A stretch of DNA of 64,000 bases from an uncultured Lachnospiraceae bacterium (lineage in GTDB: Bacteria > Bacillota > Clostridia > Lachnospirales > Lachnospiraceae), in the NCBI GenBank assembly GCA_934343915.1, contig CAKRIL010000016.1, positions 8,223-72,222 on the forward strand, read 5' to 3'. The notes below the pieces were generated by a model. That model was not told the origin of the DNA and did not search any database. It was given only the letters and a program-made list of their open reading frames with translations. Positions within the stretch are counted from its first letter, which is position 1, and each line of letters opens with the position of its first letter. Shown piece after piece: positions 1-8,547 of the stretch. The translations under genes and the position numbers were made by a program.

Positions 1-1262
1 ACACAGTTCTGTGCAAATACATTCTGTATGATTGCAGGGAAGAGTGAGAACAGCTCAGGAACCTCGGTAAAGCCTATGCCGATACTGAGTGAAAGTGCTG
101 CAATCGTGACATTTCTCTGTGAATATCCGCAGCGTCCCATCATCTGAATACCGCTTATTACGATTGTTCCGAACATCATTATTGTACAGCCGCCGAGCAC
201 TGCATCAGGGAGTGTTGCAAGCAGAGCACCGAATATCGGGAAGATACCTGCAAGAATCATGATAACCGCACCTGTGGCAATGGTGAAGCGGTTGACAACC
301 TTCGTCATGGCTACAAGACCTATATTCTGGCTGAAGGAGGTTATAGGCAGACAGCCGAAAAGTGAGGAAACAGAGCTCACAAAGCCGTCACAGGCAAGCG
401 AACCGGATATTTCCTTGGTCTCGACATCGCGGTTAAGTCCGCTAGCGGCAAGAGCTGTGGTGTCACCGATTGTCTCCGTGGCTGATACAAGGAAGATTAA
501 TACGACCGAGAGAATTGCATCCGGGCGGAACTCCATCTTGTAAGGCATAAAGTGTGGGAAGGAGATAATGCTTGTTCCCGCAATCGAGGAGAAATCAACC
601 ATTCCCATGAAGATAGCGAGAATATAACCGACAACAAGTCCAAAGAGCACGGAAAGCTGCTTAAAGTATGATTTTGCAAATATGTTAAAGCCTATGCAGC
701 ATATAAGCGTCACGCTTCCGAGAATCCAGTTCTTTGCGGAGCCGAAATCTGCACTGCCGCTGCCGCCTCCGAAGGAGGTTGAGCCGACCGAGAGAAGCGA
801 GAAGCCGATTGCCGTTACGACGGTGGCGGCAATGACAGGAGTGATAAGCTTCATCCAGTACTTGGCGAACAGACCGAGAAGCCCTTCTATTATTCCGCCG
901 ATAAGCACGGCACCCATGACGGCACCGTATCCGTACACGGCACCGATATAGCAGCATATTGATACGAAGGTGAAGCTGATTCCCATGACAATAGGAAGTC
1001 CCGAGCCCACACGCCACAGCGGAAAGAGCTGGATGAGCGTACCGATTCCGGCAATCATCATCGCACTCTGGATGAGTGATGCAAGCTCTGAGGTGCTAAG
1101 ACCGCTGGCTGCACCTACAATCAGAATAGGGGCTATATTGGCTACGAACATTGCAAGTATGTGCTGAAGTCCGAAAGGAATCGCCTTTGCAATCGGGACT
1201 CTGCCGTTCAGTGAATAGATGTTATCTATCGATGCAGGGCTTGAGTTTCTTTTGTTTTTCAT
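1..1262 (-). CDS. pbuX: Xanthine/uracil permease, NCS2 family (3' end outside window)
   Basis: The minus-strand frame starts at an ATG at 1262-1260 behind an AGGAGG ribosome site and stays open to the left edge, giving about 420 residues with no stop. The translation is a chain of hydrophobic helices. It carries the NCS2 signature SFSQNIGLVAMTKV and the following GAVIMILAGIFPIFGALL segment. NCS2 proteins are nucleobase:cation symporters of the inner membrane. The gene lies directly downstream of xpt with only a few bases between, and the xpt-pbuX pairing in Bacillus supports xanthine as the substrate. The substrate is inferred from this context rather than from a residue test. The C-terminus lies outside the window. 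Confidence 0.88.
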   Translation of the reverse strand, partial: MKNKRNSSPASIDNIYSLNGRVPIAKAIPFGLQHILAMFVANIAPILIVGAASGLSTSELASLIQSAMMIAGIGTLIQLFPLWRVGSGLPIVMGISFTFVSICCYIGAVYGYGAVMGAVLIGGIIEGLLGLFAKYWMKLITPVIAATVVTAIGFSLLSVGSTSFGGGSGSADFGSAKNWILGSVTLICCIGFNIFAKSYFKQLSVLFGLVVGYILAIFMGMVDFSSIAGTSIISFPHFMPYKMEFRPDAILSVVLIFLVSATETIGDTTALAASGLNRDVETKEISGSLACDGFVSSVSSLFGCLPITSFSQNIGLVAMTKVVNRFTIATGAVIMILAGIFPIFGALLATLPDAVLGGCTIMMFGTIVISGIQMMGRCGYSQRNVTIAALSLSIGIGFTEVPELFSLFPAIIQNVFAQNC

Positions 1263-1264
1263 GG

Positions 1265-1852
1265 TTACACCTCCTGACTGCGGAAGTGGATTGTTCCGGT
1301 GGAAGCATCCATACCGTCAACGATTGCGAGAGACTCGAGCTGATAACCGAGATTTCTTATAACCTGTCCTCCCGGCTGGAACCCCTTCTCTATTGCGATT
1401 CCGATTCCTTCAACCGTTGCACCTGCGTCGTTGCAGATTGAGATAAGTCCCTGAAGTGCGCAGCCGTTGGCGAGGAAATCGTCAATTATGAGAACGTGGT
1501 CGTCAGGACTTAAGAACTTCTTGGATACAATGACCTGATTCTTGTTCTTGTGTGTGAAGGACTCAACCTCTGTCACATACATATCGCCGTCGATATTTAC
1601 GCTCTTGGACTTCTTTGCAAATACTACCGGAACATCAAAGCTCATTGCGACAACACATGCGATACCGATTCCGGAGGCCTCAATGGTCAGAATCTTGTTG
1701 ATTGGCTTTCCTTCGAAGCGCTTTTTGAACTCCTCACCCATACGGCGGAATAAAGAGGTGTCCATCTGGTGATTCAAAAAGCTGTCAACCTTGAGAATAT
1801 TGCCTTCCTTTACAATACCGTCTTTCACAATACGTTCTTCCAAAAAGTTCAT
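1265..1852 (-). CDS. xpt: Xanthine phosphoribosyltransferase
   Basis: The 195-residue protein matches Xpt in length and layout. It has the PRPP-binding segment VLIIDDFLANG near residue 130 and the N-terminal MNFLEERIVKDG typical of the family. The enzyme converts xanthine and PRPP to XMP in purine salvage in the cytoplasm. An AAGGAG ribosome site lies nine bases before the ATG. It is the first gene of an operon with the xanthine permease. The leader between the likely promoter and the start is short, about 50 bases. It holds no recognisable guanine riboswitch, unlike xpt-pbuX of Bacillus subtilis. Confidence 0.93.
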   Translation of the reverse strand: MNFLEERIVKDGIVKEGNILKVDSFLNHQMDTSLFRRMGEEFKKRFEGKPINKILTIEASGIGIACVVAMSFDVPVVFAKKSKSVNIDGDMYVTEVESFTHKNKNQVIVSKKFLSPDDHVLIIDDFLANGCALQGLISICNDAGATVEGIGIAIEKGFQPGGQVIRNLGYQLESLAIVDGMDASTGTIHFRSQEV

Positions 1853-1906
1853 GGTGATAATCTCCTTGTTATGAATATTAGGGCAGTGCCCGTTAAATTT
1901 TTTACT

Positions 1907-1935
1907 ATTGTAGCATGAAACGCATGCGGAAAAAA
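1907..1935 (-). promoter_or_regulatory. Possible promoter of the xpt-pbuX operon
   Basis: Read on the minus strand, a TACAAT -10 hexamer lies at 1912-1907. The -35 is only a T-rich stretch ending near 1930, so the assignment rests mainly on the -10 and its position about 55 bases before xpt. Confidence 0.35.
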
Positions 1936-1986
1936 GGTCTAAATTAAGAAAAAGTAAAGATTGTGAAGCAAGTGTAAATATGGGAT

Positions 1987-2015
1987 TTGCACAAAATGAA
2001 GCTTTATGGTATGCT
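1987..2015 (+). promoter_or_regulatory. Sigma-A promoter of plsC
   Basis: TTGCAC (1987-1992), a 17-base spacer and TATGCT (2010-2015) form a good sigma-A promoter. It lies inside the upstream part of the open frame that begins at ATG 1980. This argues that translation starts downstream, at the GTG at 2061. Confidence 0.6.
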
Positions 2016-2060
2016 TATAGATATGGTATTTTGTACCTTGAGGGTAAAAGGAGAAAAGAA

Positions 2061-2804
2061 GTGTTAAACTTAAGATTTAAATGGGTAGTGTTGTCGAGCT
2101 TTTTTTATGTGGCATACGCAGTGCCGAGAGCTGATTATATGCTCAGGCATCCTGAAAAGTATACGGACAGGCAGAAATACGAGTTCGCCTGTAAGATTAT
2201 CAGACATATGAAGAAGCAGGCGAGAACCACGACGAATGTATACGGACTGGACAACATTCCGAAGGAGAACGGCTACATATTATACGGAAATCATCAGGGA
2301 AAATATGATGCACTGGGCATTCTGCTTTCACTCAATGAGCCATGCGGAGTATTGTGGGAGAAGAGACAGGCGGACAGATTCCTTGCACATCAGGTGTGTG
2401 GGCTTGTTGACGGTGTGCCAATCGACCTCGCCGACATGAGAGCGAAGGTCAAGGCAATCAGGGATGTGACCACGAAGGTCAAGGAGGGACGCAATTTCCT
2501 TATATTCCCTGAGGGCGGCTACAGTGACAACCATAATGAGCTTCAGGATTTTTTCAGCGGGTGCTTTGCGTGCAGTCAGGGAAGCCGGGGACCGATAGTT
2601 CCGGTTGTAGTATATGATTCATATAAGTCGATGAACAGCAATACCTTCGAGAAAGTGACTACGCAGGTACATTACCTTCAGCCGATACCTTATGATGAAT
2701 ATCAGGGAATGAAAAAGCCTGAGATATGTGAACTTGTTAAGTCAAGAATTGCGGCTAAGTTAGAGGAGATTAAAAAAGTTGAGCAGGAGAAAAAAGTTAT
2801 TTAA
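2061..2804 (+). CDS. plsC: 1-acyl-sn-glycerol-3-phosphate acyltransferase family protein
   Basis: PlsC-type acyltransferases transfer an acyl group to lysophosphatidic acid at the membrane face. The two family motifs are visible: HQGKYD (the H-x4-D catalytic motif) and FPEGGYSD (the FPEG glycerophosphate site). I chose GTG 2061, which has AGGAG eight bases upstream and lies 46 bases after a promoter -10. The frame stays open to an ATG at 1980, but that start would overlap the promoter and lacks a ribosome site. A short hydrophobic segment (WVVLSSFFYVAYAV) near the N-terminus could anchor it. The end overlaps the start of the next gene by 26 bases, suggesting translational coupling. Confidence 0.85.
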   Translation: MLNLRFKWVVLSSFFYVAYAVPRADYMLRHPEKYTDRQKYEFACKIIRHMKKQARTTTNVYGLDNIPKENGYILYGNHQGKYDALGILLSLNEPCGVLWEKRQADRFLAHQVCGLVDGVPIDLADMRAKVKAIRDVTTKVKEGRNFLIFPEGGYSDNHNELQDFFSGCFACSQGSRGPIVPVVVYDSYKSMNSNTFEKVTTQVHYLQPIPYDEYQGMKKPEICELVKSRIAAKLEEIKKVEQEKKVI

Positions 2805-5274
2805 AAGCTTTCAGGAAAGGCTTGACGAACAAAGGATAAAGCGGCAGCAGGAGGCACTTGCCGAGAGAAGCGACATTGAGAGATACGAGCCGTCGCCGGA
2901 GCAGGGACTTACATCCGGGCAGGTCAAGGCACATTATGATGCGGGCTGGTACAATGAGGCAATGGATTCCTGTACCAAGACGATAAAAGAGATTGTTCTG
3001 TCAAATACATTGACATACTTTAACTTTATTTTCATGACGTTGGGAGTACTGCTTATAATTGTGGGTTCATTCAGGAACCTGACATTTCTCCCTGTAATAT
3101 TTGCCAACTCGGCAATAGGTATTTTTCAGGAGATAAGGGCGAAGAGGGTTCTCGATAAGATGAACATGCTCAACGCACCGACGGCTAAGGTCGTAAGAGA
3201 TGGAATGGTGAGCACGATAAGAACCGAGGAGCTTGTGGTTGACGATATCGTTGTGTTCGGTGCCGGAAGCCAGATATGTGCGGATGCGGTTGTAGTGTCC
3301 GGAAGTGTACTCGTAAATGAGGCGCTTCTTACGGGTGAGTCGGACGACATCGTAAAAAAACAGGGTGATTCGCTTATGAGCGGAAGCTTCGTCGTGTCGG
3401 GCGAGTGCCGTGCAAGCCTTGAGAATGTAGGAAGAGATTCATATATTTCAAAGCTCACGCTTGAGGCTAAGGCTATGGGCTCGGGCGAGCAGTCGGAGAT
3501 GATAAGAGCACTCGATAACCTTCTTAAAATCGTAGGTGTGTGTATAATTCCTATGGGACTGCTCCTTCTGTGGCAGGGTATGTATGTCAATATGGAAAGC
3601 TTCCCGAGTGCGGTGACGGCAATGGTTGCGGCGGTAATCGGGATGATTCCGGAGGGACTGTACCTTCTTACAAGTGTTGCGCTTGCAGTCAGCACCATAA
3701 GACTTGCCACGCAGAAGGTGCTTCTTCATGACATGAAGAGCATAGAGACACTTGCGCGCGTCAACGTGCTCTGTGTTGATAAGACGGGAACAATCACAGA
3801 GAATAAGATGTCGGTTCAGGAGGTATATGAGCTTGAGAGAGGCGGAAGATATGCGGATATCGACAGAATGCTAGCCGATTTCGCAGGTGAGATGGGGAAT
3901 GACAATATCACCATGGCTGCACTTAAGGAGCATTTTGGTGATGCTACGGGAAAAAGAGCGGTATCGCATACGGGCTTTACTTCGGCATTAAAATACAGCT
4001 CGGTAACATACAATGATGCAGTGTATGTGCTTGGCGCACCTGAGATGGTTCTTCGTGAGAGCTATGAACAGTATAAGGATACGATAGAGAAGTTCTCAAG
4101 GACCGGCGGGCGTGTGCTCGTCTATGCAAAATACCTTGGTGTTATAGATGGAAAGCCGCTTACGGGTAAGGTACATCCGCTTGCACTTGTTGTGATGGCT
4201 AACCCTATCAGGGAGAATGCCAAGGAGACCTTCCGCTACTTTGCCGAGCAGGATGTTGCGGTTAAGGTTATATCGGGAGATAATCCTGTCACTGTCTCAG
4301 AGGTTGCAGTGCGCGCGGGAATAGAGGGAGCCGAGAGGTATATAGATGCTTCGACACTTCATACCGACAAGGAAATATATGATGCAGCGCGCCGGTATGT
4401 AGTGTTCGGACGTGTTTCACCGGAACAGAAGAGACAGCTTGTAGGAGCTTTAAAGAGACAGGGAAATACGGTTGCGATGACCGGAGATGGTGTCAATGAT
4501 GTGCTTGCACTTAAGGATGCTGACTGCAGTATAGCCATGGCATCCGGAAGTGATGCTGCGGCACAGGCGGCGCAGGTTGTACTGCTTGAGTCGGATTTTT
4601 CAAAGATGCCGTCGGTAGTGCTTGAGGGACGACGTGTTGTTAATAATATTGAACGCTCAGCGAGCCTTTTTCTTGTAAAGAATATATTCTCGTTCATAAT
4701 GGCATTGTGTTCAATAATTGCGGCAGTTACATATCCGCTTGAACCGGCGCAGATTTCGCTTATTGCCATGTTCACGATAGGAATACCTTCATTCTTCCTT
4801 GCTCTTCAGCCGAACAAGAAGAGAATTGAGGGCAACTTTATGAAAAATGTCCTTCTAAGGGCTCTTCCGGGAGGACTTACGGATGTAATCTGTGTGGGAG
4901 CGCTTGTGATGTTCGGCAATACCTTCAATCTTGACCCCGACGGAGTGGCGACTGCGGCGACGCTTCTGCTTTCGATAGTCGGCTTCATGATTATGTACAA
5001 GATAAGCAGACCGCTCAACAAGCTTACGGCATCGGTATTTGTGTTGTGTGTTGTGGGACTTGACTTTTCAAGCACGGTGCTTAGAGGACTGTTCTACATG
5101 AGCAAGATGTCAACGGAGTGTATAATGCTTGCGGTTGTGTTCGCAATAGCAACAGAGTCGCTTTTCAGATATCTTTCGCTTCTGATTGAGAAGCTTCAGC
5201 TGTGGTTCGAGACAGATGATGTAAGTGAGAAGATGCCTCACAGAAAAAAAAGAAAAGTTCAAAATAAAGAATAA
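2779..5274 (+). CDS. Cation-translocating P-type ATPase, CtpE-like (HAD-IC superfamily)
   Basis: The 831-residue protein has the P-type ATPase landmarks. These are an actuator LTGES loop, the IPEGL helix, the phosphorylation motif DKTGTITENK with Asp near residue 334, and the hinge motif TGDGVND. About ten membrane helices are distributed as 2+2+6. The IPEGLYLL segment and overall length fit the CtpE-like group rather than heavy-metal pumps, and there is no N-terminal metal-binding CxxC domain. CtpE of mycobacteria has been linked to calcium; ion specificity here is unknown. The start is a TTG at 2779 inside the end of plsC, with GAGGAG ten bases upstream. A strong terminator follows. Confidence 0.85.
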   Translation: MSRRKKLFKSFQERLDEQRIKRQQEALAERSDIERYEPSPEQGLTSGQVKAHYDAGWYNEAMDSCTKTIKEIVLSNTLTYFNFIFMTLGVLLIIVGSFRNLTFLPVIFANSAIGIFQEIRAKRVLDKMNMLNAPTAKVVRDGMVSTIRTEELVVDDIVVFGAGSQICADAVVVSGSVLVNEALLTGESDDIVKKQGDSLMSGSFVVSGECRASLENVGRDSYISKLTLEAKAMGSGEQSEMIRALDNLLKIVGVCIIPMGLLLLWQGMYVNMESFPSAVTAMVAAVIGMIPEGLYLLTSVALAVSTIRLATQKVLLHDMKSIETLARVNVLCVDKTGTITENKMSVQEVYELERGGRYADIDRMLADFAGEMGNDNITMAALKEHFGDATGKRAVSHTGFTSALKYSSVTYNDAVYVLGAPEMVLRESYEQYKDTIEKFSRTGGRVLVYAKYLGVIDGKPLTGKVHPLALVVMANPIRENAKETFRYFAEQDVAVKVISGDNPVTVSEVAVRAGIEGAERYIDASTLHTDKEIYDAARRYVVFGRVSPEQKRQLVGALKRQGNTVAMTGDGVNDVLALKDADCSIAMASGSDAAAQAAQVVLLESDFSKMPSVVLEGRRVVNNIERSASLFLVKNIFSFIMALCSIIAAVTYPLEPAQISLIAMFTIGIPSFFLALQPNKKRIEGNFMKNVLLRALPGGLTDVICVGALVMFGNTFNLDPDGVATAATLLLSIVGFMIMYKISRPLNKLTASVFVLCVVGLDFSSTVLRGLFYMSKMSTECIMLAVVFAIATESLFRYLSLLIEKLQLWFETDDVSEKMPHRKKRKVQNKE

Positions 5275-5308
5275 AAAAAAGAAAAGAAATGAGATTAAAA
5301 AGCAATGT

Positions 5309-5353
5309 AAATGGCACTGTCGCGTGTGAAAGCCCGTGGCAGTGCCATTTTTG
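5309..5353 (+). terminator. Rho-independent terminator after the P-type ATPase
   Basis: AATGGCACTG (5310-5319) pairs perfectly with CAGTGCCATT (5340-5349), and TTTTT follows. It separates the ATPase from the convergent DUF11 gene. On the minus strand its T-run is poorer, so bidirectional action is possible but weaker. Confidence 0.85.
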
Positions 5354-5389
5354 TCATTTTGTCAGATTATATTACGAATGTCTATACAG

Positions 5390-6244
5390 CTATACCGTTC
5401 CGGTTACGGTCAGTGTGCTCACACCCGGATTTACAATGAGAGCACCCGTGGCTGTGTCGCGGGTGTAGGCTGCGGCAGGTACGGTAATCTGACCGCCGAT
5501 GGTCGTAAGCTCTCCTGTTGTGGTGTCATAGGTGTAGTTGGTGCCTTCAACCCATGTAACACCGTTGAAGGTGACGGTAATATCCTTGAGAATAGGAATA
5601 AAAGTATCGGTTAGGATAACGTTGTCGGCAGCTCCGGCTTCCGTGTTGCCTGAGTTCTGAATGATGAAGGTGTATGTGAGCTGACCATTCTCGGCAACGG
5701 TTGAAGGTGTGAGGGATTTGCTGATGGTGAGAAAAGCATTGTTCTCTGCCGTGACTGTCTCTGATGCCGTAATAGGTGCAGTGAGGTCTGCGCTTGTGAT
5801 AGTGGCAGTGTTGGTGATAGAAGCTTCCACATCAAGAGGAGCGAATTCGTTGGCATCAGCCTCATAGACAAGGATGGTGTTGCCGCCGGCAGGAACAGTG
5901 ATTCCCGTTATTGTGAGCGGTGAGGTTGAGGTGATTACGGGGGATGCGTTCAACACACCGTTAATAAAATATTTTACTGAGCCGTCAACGTACTCAAGGG
6001 GTGTGAGAGTCCGCGTGTTGTAGGTGTATGCACCGAGGTTATCGGTAACGGTGAGCCCCGTGAAATCATCATTACTCGAATTCACAATGCTCACAATATA
6101 GGTTATACGTCCGTTGGCACGATAGGTGTCGGTGACTGCAGTTTTGGTTGCGTTCAATATTTCGACAATCTCACCGGTGGTGATGTTGGAGGTTGTCGTG
6201 TTTCCGTTGTAAGAGAGTGTAGCCTGATTATAAAAAGTAGCCAT
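5390..6244 (-). CDS. DUF11 repeat protein without signal peptide
   Basis: This 284-residue protein is rich in Thr, Ser, Asn and Val and has almost no Lys, Arg or Cys. Two DUF11-like beta-sandwich units are visible, about residues 30-155 and 168-284. Each carries the family hallmark of a -LTYxFxIxNSGN- strand (GRITYIVSIVNSSND and QLTYTFIIQNSGNTE) followed by an LTDT/VTDN motif. DUF11 units are usually found in exported surface proteins, yet the N-terminus MATFYNQATLSYNGN has no signal peptide or anchor. A GGAGG site precedes the ATG. Proteins of this type without a signal occur as spore appendage components in Clostridium taeniosporum (P29). A similar role here is inference only. Confidence 0.7.
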   Translation of the reverse strand: MATFYNQATLSYNGNTTTSNITTGEIVEILNATKTAVTDTYRANGRITYIVSIVNSSNDDFTGLTVTDNLGAYTYNTRTLTPLEYVDGSVKYFINGVLNASPVITSTSPLTITGITVPAGGNTILVYEADANEFAPLDVEASITNTATITSADLTAPITASETVTAENNAFLTISKSLTPSTVAENGQLTYTFIIQNSGNTEAGAADNVILTDTFIPILKDITVTFNGVTWVEGTNYTYDTTTGELTTIGGQITVPAAAYTRDTATGALIVNPGVSTLTVTGTV

Positions 6245-6274
6245 GTGTTCCTCCGTGAATTTATTTAAAGGTGT

Positions 6275-6288
6275 AAGGTTATAACCTT
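6275..6288. repeat. Perfect 14-bp palindrome upstream of the DUF11 gene
   Basis: AAGGTTATAACCTT is a perfect palindrome about 30 bases before the DUF11 start codon. It could be a protein-binding site. The half AAGGTTATA also occurs as the inner arm of the repeat element at 8602 and 8816, which may be chance. Confidence 0.5.
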
Positions 6289-6298
6289 AATATATATT

Positions 6299-6460
6299 AT
6301 GCAGGGGGGTATAAGTTTGAAACAAATTTTCAAACTACTTATTGATGGCAATACCGCAAGCAATGCTTGCAGTATGCAGGGGTATAAGTTTGAAACAAAT
6401 TTTCAAACTACTTATTGGTGGCAATACTGCAAGCAATGCTTGCAGTATGCAGGGGTATAA
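6299..6460. repeat. Tandem 73-bp repeat, two full units plus a partial third, each with two palindromes
   Basis: The 320-base gap 6245-6564 lies between the divergently transcribed DUF11 and endoglucanase genes and is filled largely by this repeat. The unit period is 73 bases (TATAAG at 6310, 6383 and the partial copy at 6456). The two full copies differ by a few substitutions and by G-run length. Each unit holds two dyads: AGTTTGAAA-CAAAT-TTTCAAACT and ACTGCAAGC-AAT-GCTTGCAGT. It could supply paired operators or hairpins for either divergent gene. No known regulator was recognised. Confidence 0.85.
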
Positions 6461-6564
6461 AAATGACCATAATAATGCTCTAGATTGTAGGGTGTTATGC
6501 CGGCTGTTCATAGAGTATGATGTTAATATGAAATAAAAATGTAAATATCGAGGAGGTTATTATC

Positions 6565-8355
6565 GTGAAGGAAGGTAAGAAGAAGGCTGCACTTATAGCG
6601 GTGCTGTCGGTAGTGCTTATCGGGCTTATCGTGTACATAGCGGCGGAGCTCGGAGCTTTTAAGTCATTCGGCAAGAAGGATGACGGTGTAAGAAAGGAGC
6701 TTACGGCTATCGAGCTCACTAAGCTCATGGGCAACGGCATCAACCTCGGAAACACGATGGAGGCTTACGGACATTCCTCATTGGGAACCGGAGCCGCTGT
6801 ATCAAGCTATGAGACCTTGTGGGGACAGCCTGTGACAACACAGGAGATGATTACCGCAATGAAGAATTCAGGCTTTGACACGATTCGTATTCCTGTGGCT
6901 TGGACGAACAAGATGAACTTTGAGAGCGGTGATTACACAATCAGCGAGGACTGGTTCGCCCGTGTCGAGGAGATTGTCAGCTACGCGATGAATGAGAACA
7001 TGTATGTTATAGTCAATGACCACTGGGACGGAAGCTGGTGGGGAATGTTCGGTTCAGCTAATGCTGATACAAGACAGAAGGCCATGGACATGTATGTCTC
7101 AATGTGGAAGCAGATTTCGGAGAGATTCAAGGACTACTCGGACTATCTGATTTTCGAGTCAGCTAACGAGGAGCTCGGAGAGCGTCTTAATGACAAGGAC
7201 ATTGCAGAGGATTCGGGAACACTTTCAACAGATGAGTGCTATGTGATGACCAACAAGATTAATCAGACATTCGTTGACACCGTGCGTGCAACAGGCGGCA
7301 ACAATGCTCAGAGATTCCTTCTTATAGCAGGTTACGGAACGGACGTCAAGAGCACCTGTGATGACAGATATGTGATGCCGACGGATACGGCTGAGAATAA
7401 GCTTCTTGTGTCTGTCCACTACTATGAGCCGTTCTCATACTGCGGTTCAGCAAGTCTTTCAAGCTGGGGAACAATTAAGCACTATGAGAAGCAGAACGAG
7501 CTGCTTAAGATGATGACTAAGTTCACGGATGCAGGTTACGGTGTAATATTCGGAGAATATGCGGTTGCGCTTAATGCGGATGGTTCCGTTAAGGATAATA
7601 CATGCGACTTTATAACCAACTTCCTTGATAACTGTGATTTATATAACTACTGTCCTGTTCTTTGGGACTGCTCAAGCCTGTTTAAGAGGAGCACACTCAG
7701 CTGGCTGGATGAAGATGTTGAGGCACTCTATAAGTCAAGGAGCTATTCGGCACAGGCAGACCTTGATGAGAACACAATCAAGGAGAACGCAATGAATGAG
7801 ATGGCTGAGGCACTTGCAGCGGCACCGGAATCTCTTGATAATGGTACTCCTGCCGGGGCAGCAGCCGATGAAGCTATTGCATGGCTTATGTTCAACTCAA
7901 ACGATTGGAGCGTTACATACAGCGTAGGCGATGAATACAATCCATCTGAAAAGACGGACGGACTTGTGGCTGAGGATGTGAAGATAACAGGCGAAGGAAC
8001 ATACACCGTATCGCTTGACTTCAGCAAGACGGCAGCAGGCTATGCCAACAGCACGGTGTTCTGTGCACTCGGTATCTCCAACGGTGAAATATTGTATCCG
8101 GGCTACATAATCGAGGTTGTTGACCTTCAGATTAACGGAAAGTCATATCCGCTCTTAGCAGACCCGTATACAACCACGGATGATAAGAAGTGTACCAGAC
8201 TCAACATATACAACGCATGGGTTAAGTCGGTTCCTGCCGAGGCAAGAACGGCGGACGGCGACACAAGCAATGTAAGCCCTTGCATCGTTGATAATGAGGA
8301 GCTTGGAAACATTACAAGCATGAGCCTCACTTTCGAGTATAAGCCGGGAAATTAA
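6565..8355 (+). CDS. Membrane-anchored GH5 endoglucanase with C-terminal carbohydrate-binding-like domain
   Basis: The 596-residue protein starts at a GTG with GAGGAGG upstream. An N-terminal helix (residues 8-28) follows a Lys-rich start and has no lipobox or evident cleavage site, so it probably stays as a membrane anchor facing outside. Residues about 45-400 form a glycoside hydrolase family 5 barrel. Visible are GINLGNTMEA, the DHWDGSWW loop, the acid/base in SANEEL (Glu about 202) and the nucleophile in IFGEYAV (Glu about 331). Both catalytic residues are present. Family members cleave beta-1,4-glucans or mannans. A beta-rich domain (about residues 430-596) resembles modules of Butyrivibrio-type cellulases, but I cannot name its CBM family. 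A GAAA-loop terminator follows. Confidence 0.88.
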   Translation: MKEGKKKAALIAVLSVVLIGLIVYIAAELGAFKSFGKKDDGVRKELTAIELTKLMGNGINLGNTMEAYGHSSLGTGAAVSSYETLWGQPVTTQEMITAMKNSGFDTIRIPVAWTNKMNFESGDYTISEDWFARVEEIVSYAMNENMYVIVNDHWDGSWWGMFGSANADTRQKAMDMYVSMWKQISERFKDYSDYLIFESANEELGERLNDKDIAEDSGTLSTDECYVMTNKINQTFVDTVRATGGNNAQRFLLIAGYGTDVKSTCDDRYVMPTDTAENKLLVSVHYYEPFSYCGSASLSSWGTIKHYEKQNELLKMMTKFTDAGYGVIFGEYAVALNADGSVKDNTCDFITNFLDNCDLYNYCPVLWDCSSLFKRSTLSWLDEDVEALYKSRSYSAQADLDENTIKENAMNEMAEALAAAPESLDNGTPAGAAADEAIAWLMFNSNDWSVTYSVGDEYNPSEKTDGLVAEDVKITGEGTYTVSLDFSKTAAGYANSTVFCALGISNGEILYPGYIIEVVDLQINGKSYPLLADPYTTTDDKKCTRLNIYNAWVKSVPAEARTADGDTSNVSPCIVDNEELGNITSMSLTFEYKPGN

Positions 8356-8376
8356 AGTGAATATGCAAAAAGCTGT

Positions 8377-8405
8377 GGCGGCGGGAGAAATCCTGCCGTC
8401 TTTTT
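8377..8405 (+). terminator. Terminator after the endoglucanase
   Basis: A ten-pair GC-rich stem (8377-8386 with 8391-8400, two G-U pairs) is closed by a GAAA tetraloop and followed by TTTTT. Confidence 0.88.
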
Positions 8406-8493
8406 GTTGACATCCGAGTCAAATGCTATTTAAAAATAGTGGTGCCAATATTTTATGCACTTTAGGAAGTAATATTTCTTTAAACGGACACTC

Positions 8494-8522
8494 TTGACAA
8501 TATATATTATTTGTATTAATAT
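8494..8522 (+). promoter_or_regulatory. Promoter of the gntR operon
   Basis: TTGACA (8494-8499), 17 bases, then TAATAT (8517-8522). It lies about 380 bases before the gntR start, with the structured repeat element in between, so the transcript would have a long folded leader. Confidence 0.6.
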
Positions 8523-8534
8523 AAATAATACAAA
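8510..8534. promoter_or_regulatory. YtrA-type GntR operator (TTTGTATTA-N7-TAATACAAA)
   Basis: A perfect nine-base inverted repeat with a seven-base spacer overlaps the -10 hexamer. It fits the TGTA-TA / TA-TACA pattern known for YtrA-subfamily GntR operators. This implies autorepression by the GntR protein encoded downstream. Confidence 0.65.
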
Positions 8535-8547
8535 AGGCACATTTACA

